Assembly: GCA_027624335.1 (NCBI GenBank)
Contig: JAQBWV010000005.1
Location: 1 to 64,000 of the forward strand
DNA length: 64,000 nt
Source: Planctomycetota bacterium
GTDB lineage: Bacteria; Planctomycetota; Planctomycetia; Planctomycetales; Planctomycetaceae
Direction: 5' to 3'
Part shown: positions 18,124-26,111 of the stretch, piece after piece
Layout: every line of letters begins with the position of its first letter
How positions within the stretch are numbered: the stretch's first letter is position 1
Notes under the pieces: model-generated
What the model saw: only the letters and a program-made list of their open reading frames with translations
Database searches by the model: none
What the model was told of the DNA's origin: nothing
Made by a program: the position numbers and the translations under genes

Positions 18124-19347
18124 TCATTTTCCGATACAGAAAAGGTGTTTTTCCCCTCGCAAGTACAGCCGATCGTTGGCGAATACGGGTGAAGCGTCGA
18201 TCATTTCGCCCAGTTCGTTTCGGGCAACTTCTTCGTACTTGTCGCCAGGACGCAGCACAAGGTGCGTTCCCTTTTCGTTTCCGATGTACAGCAAGCCGCC
18301 CGCCAGGGCGAGGCCGCTGTAAACTTTGTCGAACGGTAATCGCTCACGATAAGTAAGCTCGCCGGACTTTGCGTCGATGACTTCCAGAATCCCTTTCCGA
18401 TTGACGCCGAAAAGCTGACCCCCGTGCAAGATCGGTGAAGCGATGGTGTAGCCTCCGTGCGTCGCCTTGGTTTCCCACAGATCACTGGGGGCGACTCCGA
18501 CGCTCTCGGGTAGCCGAACTGCGTGGAACGCCGCTTCGCCATGCACATAGATTGTGTTGCCCAGAACGATCGGCGAGGCGCGGTCGGAGTCGAACAAATC
18601 CCGGGCCAGGATATTTCCATCGCTCGCTCGAACGATCGCCCCGCTGGGGTGGACCAGCACGTCTTCGTTGCCGATCCGAGTAACTGCGGGCGTGGCATGG
18701 CTCGCAGCAAGTTCCGTCCGCCAGACTTCACACCCCGTCTTTGGGTCAATCGCCAACAGATCGTTGAGATGGACTATCAAATAGTCGCCAGCCAACACGG
18801 GCGAGCAACCAAGACCGTACCCGATTTCAGGGTGTTCAATAAACCGAATCCACTTCCGTGTCCCGTTCAGCGAATAAGCGCTAACGACACCATTGCCGAA
18901 CGCACAGAACACAAATTGCCCATCACTGACCGGAGTTGTCTGCGATGAATCGTCGCCCGCTGGCCAATACAGGTCCCTGATCGCTTTGACGGGATGGGTC
19001 CGTTCCATACGCTCCGCTTCGCTCGCGGGTAAAGCGTCGGCATAACCATTCGTTTTCTGCCACAACAGCTTGCCATCCGCGCGGCTCACGCACACGAGTG
19101 AGTTCGGGTAAGACTGCGTAAATATGAACTCGCCGACGATAATTGGCGATCCCTTGCTGGGACCAGGTAGCGGCGTATTCCACAGGACACCTTCTTCGGC
19201 GGACCAACGTATTGGCGGATTCCTCGTCGGATATGCGCCGCTTCCATCATTCCGCCATCCAACCGGTTCTTCTGCCGAGGACGACATGACGCAGATTGTG
19301 ACCGCGAGGATTGAGCGAGCGACTCGCCCTACGAGTGTCGATTTCAC
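18124..19347 (-). CDS. Exported PQQ-like beta-propeller protein (gene cassette)
   Basis: A GTG start at 19347 with GAGGG upstream begins a 407-residue protein with signal peptide (ARSILAVTICVMSSSAEE). Repeated blades such as GSPIIVGEFIFTQSYP, SLVCVSRADGKLLWQ, DLLAIDPKTGCEVWRTE and GILEVIDAKSGELTYRE identify a PQQ-binding-like (pyrrolo-quinoline quinone) beta-propeller as in BamB-like and many planctomycete proteins. There is no calcium/PQQ catalytic set to call it a dehydrogenase. The start is 24 bases inside the cassette boundary at 19377 and the stop is 27 bases before attC1. Confidence 0.85.
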   Translation of the reverse strand: MKSTLVGRVARSILAVTICVMSSSAEEPVGWRNDGSGAYPTRNPPIRWSAEEGVLWNTPLPGPSKGSPIIVGEFIFTQSYPNSLVCVSRADGKLLWQKTNGYADALPASEAERMERTHPVKAIRDLYWPAGDDSSQTTPVSDGQFVFCAFGNGVVSAYSLNGTRKWIRFIEHPEIGYGLGCSPVLAGDYLIVHLNDLLAIDPKTGCEVWRTELAASHATPAVTRIGNEDVLVHPSGAIVRASDGNILARDLFDSDRASPIVLGNTIYVHGEAAFHAVRLPESVGVAPSDLWETKATHGGYTIASPILHGGQLFGVNRKGILEVIDAKSGELTYRERLPFDKVYSGLALAGGLLYIGNEKGTHLVLRPGDKYEEVARNELGEMIDASPVFANDRLYLRGEKHLFCIGK

Positions 19348-19370
19348 GGGTCGATTCCCTCACTTCTATT

Positions 19371-19461
19371 GCCGAACGACCCGCATCACGGGGCGGCGGG
19401 AGTTGACATTGATTTCAAAATCCGCTGGCCACCGCCGCTCCCGTGCATGCGATGGTTCGGC
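19371..19461 (-). other. attC2, integron recombination site
   Basis: On the minus strand: R'' TGCCGAAC (to 19455), L'' GCAT(G)CACGGG(A)GCGGCGG, L' CCGCCGCCCCGTGATGC, R' GTTCGGCA (from 19377). Again there are two extra bases in the left arm six apart, with GCGGCGG stem ends. Same 91-base length as attC1. It belongs to the cassette at 19469-20059; R'' is the complement of that cassette's first bases at 20079. Confidence 0.8.
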
Positions 19462-19468
19462 AATTGCG

Positions 19469-20059
19469 CTACCGAGTCGGTAGTGCGGCAAGTGTCATTT
19501 GACTTTTAACGATTGACTTGATGGTCTCGTCAACCAAGTCAGAGGTAATCGGCTTGGCTGACGTGTGCTGCACGAACACAGCGCCTTTCGGACCGATCCA
19601 AGCACGCCCATGAGCCATCAAATTGTCTCGGTCAGATAACTCGGAGATGAAGCAATACTCAAGTACTTTCAGTGAGGCGATTTTGCGACCAATGTCAACA
19701 ACGTTAATCGCTATCACGTTTGTGGTCGAGTTGGCGTGAGGTTGAGTCCAAACGGCGCGGCCGTGTGGGAAGATTTCAAGCGAGGTATCGGAAAGGTATT
19801 CCAAGCTACGATTTCGAACAGGTTCTGGATGTGTTGCAAACGAAAGGAAGTCGCCGGTTTTCTTGTTCTGAAACACTATCCAGCGGAATGGCAACTTTGC
19901 TTGGATCTCTTCCTTCTCGTCTTCAGCGATGATTTGCCACTCCGCCTCCAGTTTGGGGAGAACGCCGATCGGGGACAGTTCTTCAGAAAATGCCATTGCA
20001 ACGGGGATGAGCGCCGTGCCGACAATTGCCAGAAGCACCGTTTTCAAAAACTTGTTCAT
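19469..20059 (-). CDS. Exported hypothetical protein (gene cassette)
   Basis: The 196-residue product has a clear signal peptide (MNKFLKTVLLAIVGTALIPV then AMAFSEE). The mature part is mixed alpha/beta with a central KKTGDFLSFATHPEPV and an ending SDLVDETIKSIVKSQM that recalls small secreted PsbP/DcrB-like folds, but I cannot assign a family. The start lies 20 bases inside the cassette and the stop 7 bases before attC2, so the cassette is almost all gene, as in typical integron cassettes. Confidence 0.75.
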   Translation of the reverse strand: MNKFLKTVLLAIVGTALIPVAMAFSEELSPIGVLPKLEAEWQIIAEDEKEEIQAKLPFRWIVFQNKKTGDFLSFATHPEPVRNRSLEYLSDTSLEIFPHGRAVWTQPHANSTTNVIAINVVDIGRKIASLKVLEYCFISELSDRDNLMAHGRAWIGPKGAVFVQHTSAKPITSDLVDETIKSIVKSQMTLAALPTR

Positions 20060-20072
20060 CGTTTCCTCGACT

Positions 20073-20163
20073 GCCGAACGCCACCGTTCACCGGGCCGCG
20101 GCGAACGACATTGATTTCAGAACCCGCGCGGCCCGCGGCTCCGTGTGCAACGGATTGTTATTG
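20073..20163 (-). other. attC3, integron recombination site
   Basis: On the minus strand: R'' GCAATAAC (to 20157), L'' CCGTT(G)CAC(A)CGG(A)GCCGCGG, L' CCGCGGCCCGGTGAACGG, R' GTTCGGCA (from 20079). R'' and the adjacent R' do not match each other, but R'' is an exact complement of GTTATTGC, the first bases of its own cassette (20736). The TAA stop of the cassette gene lies within R''. Confidence 0.8.
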
Positions 20164-20727
20164 CTTTTTTCGCGCTAGGGCGAGCTTTGTAGCTTGTATC
20201 TTTTCAAGTTCGCCATCGAAGGGCGAAAGCAAATGCACAACACGCGCATAATCTCCCGACCGAAACGCTTCTTCCGCGTCGGAGACCGCAGCCTTCAATG
20301 CACGTTGGTGCTCCCATTCCGCGTGTCTCTCGGCGCGCGCTGCCAATTCGTCTTCCGTGGGTTGGTATGCTTCCGCGTGAGCCTTGAGGAAGTACATGTA
20401 GTGGACTGCGGCATCGGGCCAATCGCCCACGTCATCTGGTTGCTCGTCAAGCCAAGCTCTGATTTCGTCCGTGAACGGCAGGACCGTGCGGTAAAAGTCC
20501 GCGACGTCGTCTTCTGGTTGTTTATCGAAGTAATCACCACGAGTGACGTCGCAGGGGATCGCCCACCGTTCGACATAAGGGATCAACTCGCGCAGAGTTT
20601 TCGGCACGTCATCGACGACGACCTTGAAGTACGGGCGATTCTCCGCATTCATGCCGTATTCGTTACGCAATACGTGAGCGGGATACACGTCGCCCGACTT
20701 CAGTGGTTTGCGTGGATGCTGTTTCAT
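20158..20727 (-). CDS. Hypothetical cytoplasmic protein (gene cassette)
   Basis: A 189-residue acidic protein with no signal peptide or membrane segment. The first part has PYFKVVVDDVPKTLRELIPY and the second half is a long charged helix (TEDELAARAERHAEWEHQRA) leading into a TPR-like pair (DAEEAFRSGDYARVVHLLSP). I recognise no family. Its ATG is 7 bases after the cassette boundary and its stop is inside the R'' box of attC3, so there is practically no non-coding sequence; expression must come from a promoter outside the cassette. Confidence 0.75.
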   Translation of the reverse strand: MKQHPRKPLKSGDVYPAHVLRNEYGMNAENRPYFKVVVDDVPKTLRELIPYVERWAIPCDVTRGDYFDKQPEDDVADFYRTVLPFTDEIRAWLDEQPDDVGDWPDAAVHYMYFLKAHAEAYQPTEDELAARAERHAEWEHQRALKAAVSDAEEAFRSGDYARVVHLLSPFDGELEKIQATKLALARKKQ

Positions 20728-20729
20728 GG

Positions 20730-20815
20730 CAATAACGACTCGGTTAACGTGGCGGCGGCCAGAAATCGTTGCTTCGAGTCGGACGTGGACCGCCGCTCAC
20801 GTTCAACCGTTTGAC
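20730..20815 (-). other. attC4, integron recombination site
   Basis: On the minus strand: R'' GTCAAAC (20815-20809), L'' CGGTT(G)AACGTG(A)GCGGCGG, L' CCGCCGCCACGTTAACCG, R' GTTATTGCC (from 20736). The extra G and A are six bases apart and the arms are otherwise perfectly paired over 18 positions. It is the upstream-most site of the array seen here; the cassette it belonged to would end here. Confidence 0.8.
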
Positions 20816-20918
20816 GAGCAATCCCGTCAGGATGCTTTGGCCATCCTGAAAGGTCGAGCGGAAGCGATGAGGTCTGCGGGCAGCAAGCGAAAACAGTGAA
20901 TCGATGACGCCCCGTCGT

Positions 20919-21080
20919 TCACTCCATCGGAAACAGCCATTGCACGAGTCGACCGGGCCAGCGTCCGATTTCCTTCGGAACGATGTTCAGGCCAAAGAAG
21001 AAGTCGACCATGCACAGCATGACGAACGCCGACACCAACGCGAAGAACGCGGCAAGGAAGATGATGGATGATTTCAGCAT
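20919..21080 (-). CDS. Small single-span membrane protein
   Basis: ATG 21080 is preceded by AGGAACC at good distance; the longer frame to 21143 lacks this. The 53-residue product has one or two hydrophobic helices (SSIIFLAAFFALVSAFVMLC then MVDFFFGLNI) and a short basic tail. It is on the same strand as the cassettes and 104 bases upstream of attC4, so it could be the gene of the next cassette, but I found no attC on its far side. Between it and attC4 a plus-strand tail (QDALAILKGRAEAMRSAGS) may be the relic of another gene. Confidence 0.55.
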   Translation of the reverse strand: MLKSSIIFLAAFFALVSAFVMLCMVDFFFGLNIVPKEIGRWPGRLVQWLFPME

Positions 21081-21212
21081 GACGAGGTTCCTGTGCCTGA
21101 GCGGCAACGCGGATTGACTGTTGCCGCCGAACCATCGCGACACGTCTTGAAAAGATGGTCACGATGTTGAAATATACAGGCTGGTGTCTCTCCCGATATC
21201 GTGGACTGTCGA

Positions 21213-21791
21213 ATGTCTTCATCAGCAAAACAGAGATTGTGGGCGACGTGTCTTGGCATTGCCGTTGGCCCGAAGACGACGGCGACGCAAGTCTCTGCAT
21301 TGATCGATGAGTACCAAAGTAAAGAGCAGTGGAAGTCAAAGGCGACGCAAGGCCAGAAACGTCTGGCGAAGCAGATGGGAGTTGATATTAGCGGGGCTGC
21401 GAATCGTCGTGCGGTCGCTGGTATCCTGTACGAAGTCGGGCTTATCTATGGCTGGGTTTTCAGTGTCTGGCGTCGTGAGACGCAACAGAAGGGCGGCTGG
21501 TATTCGGAACTTGGTCTGCCTGCAAACCCTGCAATGGATATTGCCGTTGAACTCTATCGGGCCGGACATGCTGCGGAAGTCAAAGAGTACAGTACAACGG
21601 ACGCCCATGCGGGCGATGTTTTCTTCACGCTTCGCGGTAAGTCCATCAGCGGCGCGGCCTATCAGGAAACGATCAAACGGCTGGCAAAGAGACTGGATCG
21701 GCATGGCTCACCGGGACTGTTGACGACGCTGATTCGAGTTATCGCGGTACTTGGTGGAATCTGGCTGGTGTACGCGATGGCTGCAAATTGA
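21213..21791 (+). CDS. Hypothetical protein with C-terminal membrane anchor
   Basis: The start may be ATG 21213 or the in-frame GTG 21201. About 192 residues: a soluble N-terminal part (QSKEQWKSKATQGQKRLAKQ; AAYQETIKRLAKRLDRHGS) and a hydrophobic C-terminus (LIRVIAVLGGIWLVYAMAAN). This tail-anchored layout suggests a membrane-associated accessory protein. No family recognised. It opens the plus-strand block of the element that leads to the primase and integrase genes. Confidence 0.6.
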   Translation: MSSSAKQRLWATCLGIAVGPKTTATQVSALIDEYQSKEQWKSKATQGQKRLAKQMGVDISGAANRRAVAGILYEVGLIYGWVFSVWRRETQQKGGWYSELGLPANPAMDIAVELYRAGHAAEVKEYSTTDAHAGDVFFTLRGKSISGAAYQETIKRLAKRLDRHGSPGLLTTLIRVIAVLGGIWLVYAMAAN

Positions 21792-21818
21792 TAACCCTGT
21801 CAGCGTGAGATCGTGATC

Positions 21819-21959
21819 GTGGATATTCATCCGTTGCTTGAATCACTCGCGACGCTTGAGGTGGCGTGTCAGGATGCTGTTGAATGTCTCAACGTCCTGG
21901 CATATCGCAGTTGCGGACCGGAGTTTCGGACTTTGGAAAAGCTGCCACAACTGTGTTGA
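21819..21959 (+). CDS. Possible 46-residue protein
   Basis: A GTG at 21819 (or 21813) opens 46 residues (DIHPLLESLATLEVACQDAV ... RTLEKLPQLC) with an amphipathic helical pattern and good codon use. GTGAGATC upstream is a weak ribosome-binding site. It fills an otherwise empty gap in the element. Low confidence. Confidence 0.35.
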   Translation: MDIHPLLESLATLEVACQDAVECLNVLAYRSCGPEFRTLEKLPQLC

Positions 21960-22024
21960 GGAATCGCAACGGCGGGCATAAAGACGTTTGATCAAGTGAC
22001 AGTGTAGTTTGAAAGGCAGACAGA

Positions 22025-22315
22025 ATGCTCAAGCAAGACTCAATCCCCTGCGAGCAATACCAGAAAGTGACGCTCCATCGAGTTGAAACACTTAGTAGTG
22101 GACTCTGGTGTCTTCTGTTTCTGTTCTTGCTCGGTTCAGTTGGCGTATTTGGTTGCCGATACGTGATGAACTCGAAGATTCTGCTGATTGATTGGGGACT
22201 CACCATTTCAATTATTCTGCTGGTCGTCGCTGGTGGCGTCTTCGTCGTACACAACTTTGTGATCCTGCCATACCTGTATTGGCGATGCCAGGTTTGCGGG
22301 CGGGGCGACCGCTGA
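22025..22315 (+). CDS. Small two-span membrane protein
   Basis: The 96-residue product has two hydrophobic helices (LWCLLFLFLLGSVGVFGC; TISIILLVVAGGVFVVHNFV) and a short C-terminal CQVC motif. GAAAGG about 10 bases upstream supports the ATG. Function unknown; size and placement fit an accessory gene of the mobile element. Confidence 0.55.
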   Translation: MLKQDSIPCEQYQKVTLHRVETLSSGLWCLLFLFLLGSVGVFGCRYVMNSKILLIDWGLTISIILLVVAGGVFVVHNFVILPYLYWRCQVCGRGDR

Positions 22316-22444
22316 AACTCAATCGTTGACGAAACAATTTGACGCTAGAAACGTTGAAGCAACAAAGCTTGAGGCTGATCCCCAAAACGTGCGATTGCGG
22401 CTGCGAATTTCGTGTTCTGAACCAGTTCAATAGGGGTGTTTGTA

Positions 22445-23203
22445 ATGAGCGGATTGATTCCCTCAGACGCCTCTGCGTTGCGTGATAGTCTGCAAGACGT
22501 CGTTGGTTCGCTCGACTGTATTCGACGTCTCGCAGAAAAGATTCACCGGGTATCGTCAAATCCGTTGGAAGGAAAACCGACGGCTGAAGATTATCGGGCA
22601 CTGAAAGCTGCTTCACCTACAGTCAATGGGCTTGATAGTTCCATGTGGGCGGAATTACTCCACGAAACGCACGAGCAACTGTCGGACTTCTGGCTTGCGA
22701 TTCAGAGTGCCAGCAATGCTTTAACGGGTCTTGAGCCTGCCACGGTCGTCGCGTTGTCGGATGCTTTTCCCGGAAATTGGACCGTTCAATGCCAAGCCGC
22801 ACTGGACGCTGCAACGGCGTGGCTCAAATGGACGCGACCGAATCGGGGGCGAGATGCCGATGCGTCTCGCTTTCTGTCGCTGACAGCGAAACCAATTCCC
22901 GATCTACCGCCTGCAATGTTGAAGCTGGAACAACGTATGGACGAACTGTTCGCGTTGCGAGTTCAGAGCGAACCGGACGGACATGCGAGAAAGAATCATT
23001 CAAAACGAAAAGGGGCACCCCGTCTGGCCCGAACAGGAAAGGAGACGGCCATTGTCAAAGCCCATAAGAAAAACCAGCCGCACGAAAAGACGGCACGACT
23101 CGCGGGCGTATTCACTCGTGACGGACTACCGGACGCCAGCCTGGTGAAGACGGTTTTAAATCGAAAATCCGAACAGAAACGGCGACAGCGACGAAAACCG
23201 TAA
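22445..23203 (+). CDS. Hypothetical protein of the element, upstream of the replication genes
   Basis: I chose ATG 22445 (MSGLIPSDASALRDSLQDVV); the frame also has a GTG at 22436. About 252 residues: a helical N-terminal part up to residue 160 and a very basic C-terminus (RKNHSKRKGAPRLARTGKET ... KSEQKRRQRRKP) suitable for nucleic-acid contact. No family recognised. It is followed by about 200 bases of repeats and then the HTH/primase pair. Confidence 0.6.
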   Translation: MSGLIPSDASALRDSLQDVVGSLDCIRRLAEKIHRVSSNPLEGKPTAEDYRALKAASPTVNGLDSSMWAELLHETHEQLSDFWLAIQSASNALTGLEPATVVALSDAFPGNWTVQCQAALDAATAWLKWTRPNRGRDADASRFLSLTAKPIPDLPPAMLKLEQRMDELFALRVQSEPDGHARKNHSKRKGAPRLARTGKETAIVKAHKKNQPHEKTARLAGVFTRDGLPDASLVKTVLNRKSEQKRRQRRKP

Positions 23204-23208
23204 AAACG

Positions 23209-23332
23209 TTCCACGAAGTCGAGTTCAATTCGTGGAATCTGGCTCTTGCGGAAAAAATTCTTGCTCTGCGGGTGCCTGCATCGCCAGACAAAAGTGATCC
23301 ACGAATTCAGTTCCACGAATTGCAACGTGGAA
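23209..23332. promoter_or_regulatory. Cluster of TTCCACGAA repeats (iteron- or operator-like)
   Basis: TTCCACGAA occurs at 23209-23217, its complement TTCGTGGAA at 23229-23237, TCCACGAATT at 23298-23307, TTCCACGAATT at 23311-23321 and an ACGTGGAA variant at 23325-23332. Five related units within 124 bases, in both orientations, lie 70-195 bases upstream of the HTH-primase pair. They could be an operator bound by the HTH protein or iterons of a replication origin. Confidence 0.55.
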
Positions 23333-23403
23333 ACCACCCATAAATTCCCGCCCGTCCGGCAGACTTGGTGTCAGCCGATTACTTGTGGCAAAGGAGTTCT
23401 GCA

Positions 23404-23619
23404 ATGGGTGAGGGGCAACGACAGGATTGTCTGGCGGTGACATACCGCGAAGCGGCGAAGTCGCTGGGGGTGTGCGAGCGGGCTGTGTGGCAACTGGTGA
23501 AGGATGGAGAACTGCGGGCTGTTCGCATCGGGCGTTCGGTTCGCATTCCGGTACAGGAACTGAAGCAGTTCGTGGCCATTCGTTCGCAGTCGGCGGACGT
23601 GAAAGGGGGTGCGGTATGA
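23404..23619 (+). CDS. Small helix-turn-helix protein (excisionase/MerR-like fold)
   Basis: ATG 23404 is preceded by AAGGAG, a strong ribosome-binding site. The 71-residue protein contains the excisionase-family helix-wing pattern VTYREAAKSLGVCERAVWQL, then VKDGELRAVRIGRSVRIPVQEL. Such proteins act as recombination directionality factors or as regulators in integrative elements. Its TGA overlaps the ATG of the primase-like gene (ATGA), so they are coupled. The TTCCACGAA repeats just upstream are its obvious candidate binding site. Confidence 0.8.
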   Translation: MGEGQRQDCLAVTYREAAKSLGVCERAVWQLVKDGELRAVRIGRSVRIPVQELKQFVAIRSQSADVKGGAV

Positions 23620-25967
23620 CTGCCCCCATTGACAAGGTGCTGGAAGCGGTTGAGGGGGCGAGCGGTCATCCACCGAAGCAGAATCAGTCAGGCTGGCAGG
23701 CACGATGTCCTGCCCATGACGACCGGAATCCGAGTCTCGCGATTTCAGAAAACGCTGACGGCAAGGTATTGCTGCACTGTCACGCTGGATGTACCTCAGA
23801 TGAAGTGCTTCAGAAGTCCGGACTGCAACAGACCGACCTGTTCCCTGACTCGCGTCAGCGTAAGCAGAACCCCTTAAAGGCAAGGAAAAAGAATGGTTTT
23901 GCAGACAGAGGACGGCCCGGCAAGCAGGTGTTTCCGACGATGCCTGCTGTCGTTGATGAACTGACACGACAAAAGGGTCAACCTTCCCACGTCTGGCACT
24001 ACTGCGATCCAGCGAATCAGGAAGCAGGAGCGGTACTGCGTTGGGATGGCCCGAACGGCAAGGACATTCTCCCGGTCAGTCTGACGAACGACGGGTGGGT
24101 GATCGGAGCCATGCCAGAACCTCGTCCGTTGTATCGTCTGCCGTCGATTGTTGCTGCGGAACGGGTCTACGTTGTCGAAGGTGAAAAGTGTGCTGACGCA
24201 CTGACAACGCTCGACGTTGAAGCAACGACCTGTTCCGGTGGCTCGAAGGCAGCCAGTAAGACGGACTGGCTGCCGTTGGCGGGGAAGGAAGTCTGCATTC
24301 TTCCCGACAACGACGCACCGGGCCGTGGGTATGCGGAGCAGGTTGCGAAAATTCTTCAGGCACTGACGCCACCTTCGCAGGTACGAATCGTTGGCATGAC
24401 GGAACTTTGGGCGGAAGTTCCTGAGAAGGGTGACGTTGCCGACTGGCTGGAGCATTCCCCATCAGTAGATCGATCCGAACTACGGAAGCGACTCGACAGC
24501 GTCTGTCAGGCCGCGATTCCGCGAGTGGTGGAACGAACTCGAATCCCTTGTGAGAGTTTCGAACCGTTCCCGCTGGACGTCCTGCCTAATCGCTTGCAGA
24601 AGCTGGTCGCAGACGGAGCAGCATCCATCGGTTGCAACGTGGCAAATATCGCCCTGCCATTGCTGACGGCCTACGGGGCTGCCATCGGAAACACTCGACG
24701 ATTGCGATTGAAAGACGGATGGGATGTTCCGCCGATTATCTGGTCGATCGTCGTTGGCAAGTCTGGAAGTGGTAAGTCGCCTGCATGGAAGGTCGCCATG
24801 CAGCCAACCGCAAGAATCGAAAAGACCGCAGAACTGCGACACAACCGGGAAGTCGCTCAGTGGATCGATGATTGCGAAGGCTGGTCCAAAGAACACTCGC
24901 AATGGAAGCAGGACGGAAAGGAAGGTCCAGAACCGCAGGAACCCGAACGGCCTGAACTGGAACGTTACACCGTTGTCGACACGACGGTCGAAGGACTGGC
25001 TCCGATATTGCAGTCAAATCCGCGAGGACTACTGCTGTGTCGCGATGAACTCAGTGGCTGGGTCGGTTCGTTCGATCGGTATGCGAAAGGCGGAGTTGGA
25101 GCAGATGCTTCCCACTGGTTGTCGATGTTCAACGGAACGTCGTTGCGGATCGATCGAAAGACCGGTGAGCCTCGCACGATCTTTGTGCCATCTGCTGCAA
25201 TCAATATCTGTGGTGGAATTCAACCGGGGATACTTCGAGCGGCATTTGGAAGCGAGCACCGTGAGAACGGACTTTTTTACCGTTTCCTGACAGCGTGGCC
25301 ACCTCACAATGCTCGCAAGTGGAACGAACATGAAATCGCAGGGGCGACCGTCGATGCGGTCGCTGATGCGTTGGAAATGCTCTACGCACTTGAATTCGAT
25401 ATCGATCGTTTTCAGCAACAAACGCCGCGTATTCTAACATTGGAACCGAAGGCGAAGCACGCATTCGTCGATTTTTTCAACGAGCACGGTGAGGAACAGC
25501 AGGGGCTTGCTGATGACTTAGCGTCCGCGTGGTCCAAGCTCGAAGAGTACGCCGCACGTCTGGCGATGGTCCTGCACTTTGCCGCGTGGGCAGAGGATCC
25601 GAATTCGGTTTCCGACCGCTTGGGACTGCCGGCGATGGAAGGCGGTATTCGACTGGTTCGATGGTTCGGCAACGAAACGCGACGGATCCATCGGATGCTT
25701 GCTTCGGATGAAGAGACACAGACGAGAGAGTCTTTCGTGGAATGGATCGCTCGGAAAGGTGGTGCGGTTACGGTCCGTGAAGTGCAGACTGGGAATCGCC
25801 GATTCGGTACTGCTGACGATGCGGAAGATGCACTGAACGAACTGAACGAAAAGGGGTACGGAGAATGGGAGGACATACCGTCCGGCCCGCAGGGTGGTCG
25901 CCCGACTCGTACGTTTCGACTCTACCCCACTGAATCGGTCTGCAAAACCATTGCGAATTCCGACTGA
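23616..25967 (+). CDS. Primase-helicase-like replication protein (CHC2 zinc finger, TOPRIM, DUF3987)
   Basis: I place the start at ATG 23616, coupled to the HTH gene; the frame extends to 23427 only as a shadow. The 783-residue protein has an N-terminal zinc-binding primase motif (CPAHDDRNPSL at about 31-41 with HCHAGC at 54-59). A TOPRIM-like core follows, with VYVVEGEKCADAL and ILPDNDAPG, and then a DUF3987 ATPase with Walker A GKSGSGKS at about 381-388 and Walker-B-like GLLLCRDELSGW. This is the replication protein of many phage-like and integrative elements; it may let the excised circle replicate. The C-terminal 80 residues look like a winged helix. Confidence 0.85.
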   Translation: MTAPIDKVLEAVEGASGHPPKQNQSGWQARCPAHDDRNPSLAISENADGKVLLHCHAGCTSDEVLQKSGLQQTDLFPDSRQRKQNPLKARKKNGFADRGRPGKQVFPTMPAVVDELTRQKGQPSHVWHYCDPANQEAGAVLRWDGPNGKDILPVSLTNDGWVIGAMPEPRPLYRLPSIVAAERVYVVEGEKCADALTTLDVEATTCSGGSKAASKTDWLPLAGKEVCILPDNDAPGRGYAEQVAKILQALTPPSQVRIVGMTELWAEVPEKGDVADWLEHSPSVDRSELRKRLDSVCQAAIPRVVERTRIPCESFEPFPLDVLPNRLQKLVADGAASIGCNVANIALPLLTAYGAAIGNTRRLRLKDGWDVPPIIWSIVVGKSGSGKSPAWKVAMQPTARIEKTAELRHNREVAQWIDDCEGWSKEHSQWKQDGKEGPEPQEPERPELERYTVVDTTVEGLAPILQSNPRGLLLCRDELSGWVGSFDRYAKGGVGADASHWLSMFNGTSLRIDRKTGEPRTIFVPSAAINICGGIQPGILRAAFGSEHRENGLFYRFLTAWPPHNARKWNEHEIAGATVDAVADALEMLYALEFDIDRFQQQTPRILTLEPKAKHAFVDFFNEHGEEQQGLADDLASAWSKLEEYAARLAMVLHFAAWAEDPNSVSDRLGLPAMEGGIRLVRWFGNETRRIHRMLASDEETQTRESFVEWIARKGGAVTVREVQTGNRRFGTADDAEDALNELNEKGYGEWEDIPSGPQGGRPTRTFRLYPTESVCKTIANSD

Positions 25968-26004
25968 CGATAGGTTTCGCAGACGCTGACAAGGTCAATC
26001 GGGC

Positions 26005-26082
26005 TGGCGCGCTAACGTCCGTCCGGGTTATCTTTCTTCTCTGATCCTCACTCCGCATCCGGTGGCCCGGTTTCATCCGGGC
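26005..26082. repeat. Diverged copy of the intergenic palindrome, with a small hairpin
   Basis: GGCGCGCTAACGTCCG near 26007 matches the CGCGCTAGCGTCCGG half of the repeat at 7776-7885 with few changes. GCCCGG-TTTCAT-CCGGGC near 26065-26082 can form a short hairpin. It lies between the primase-like and integrase genes and may end the primase transcript. Confidence 0.35.
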
Positions 26083-26111
26083 TGCCGTGCGGGCTTACGA
26101 AAGGCAATGAC

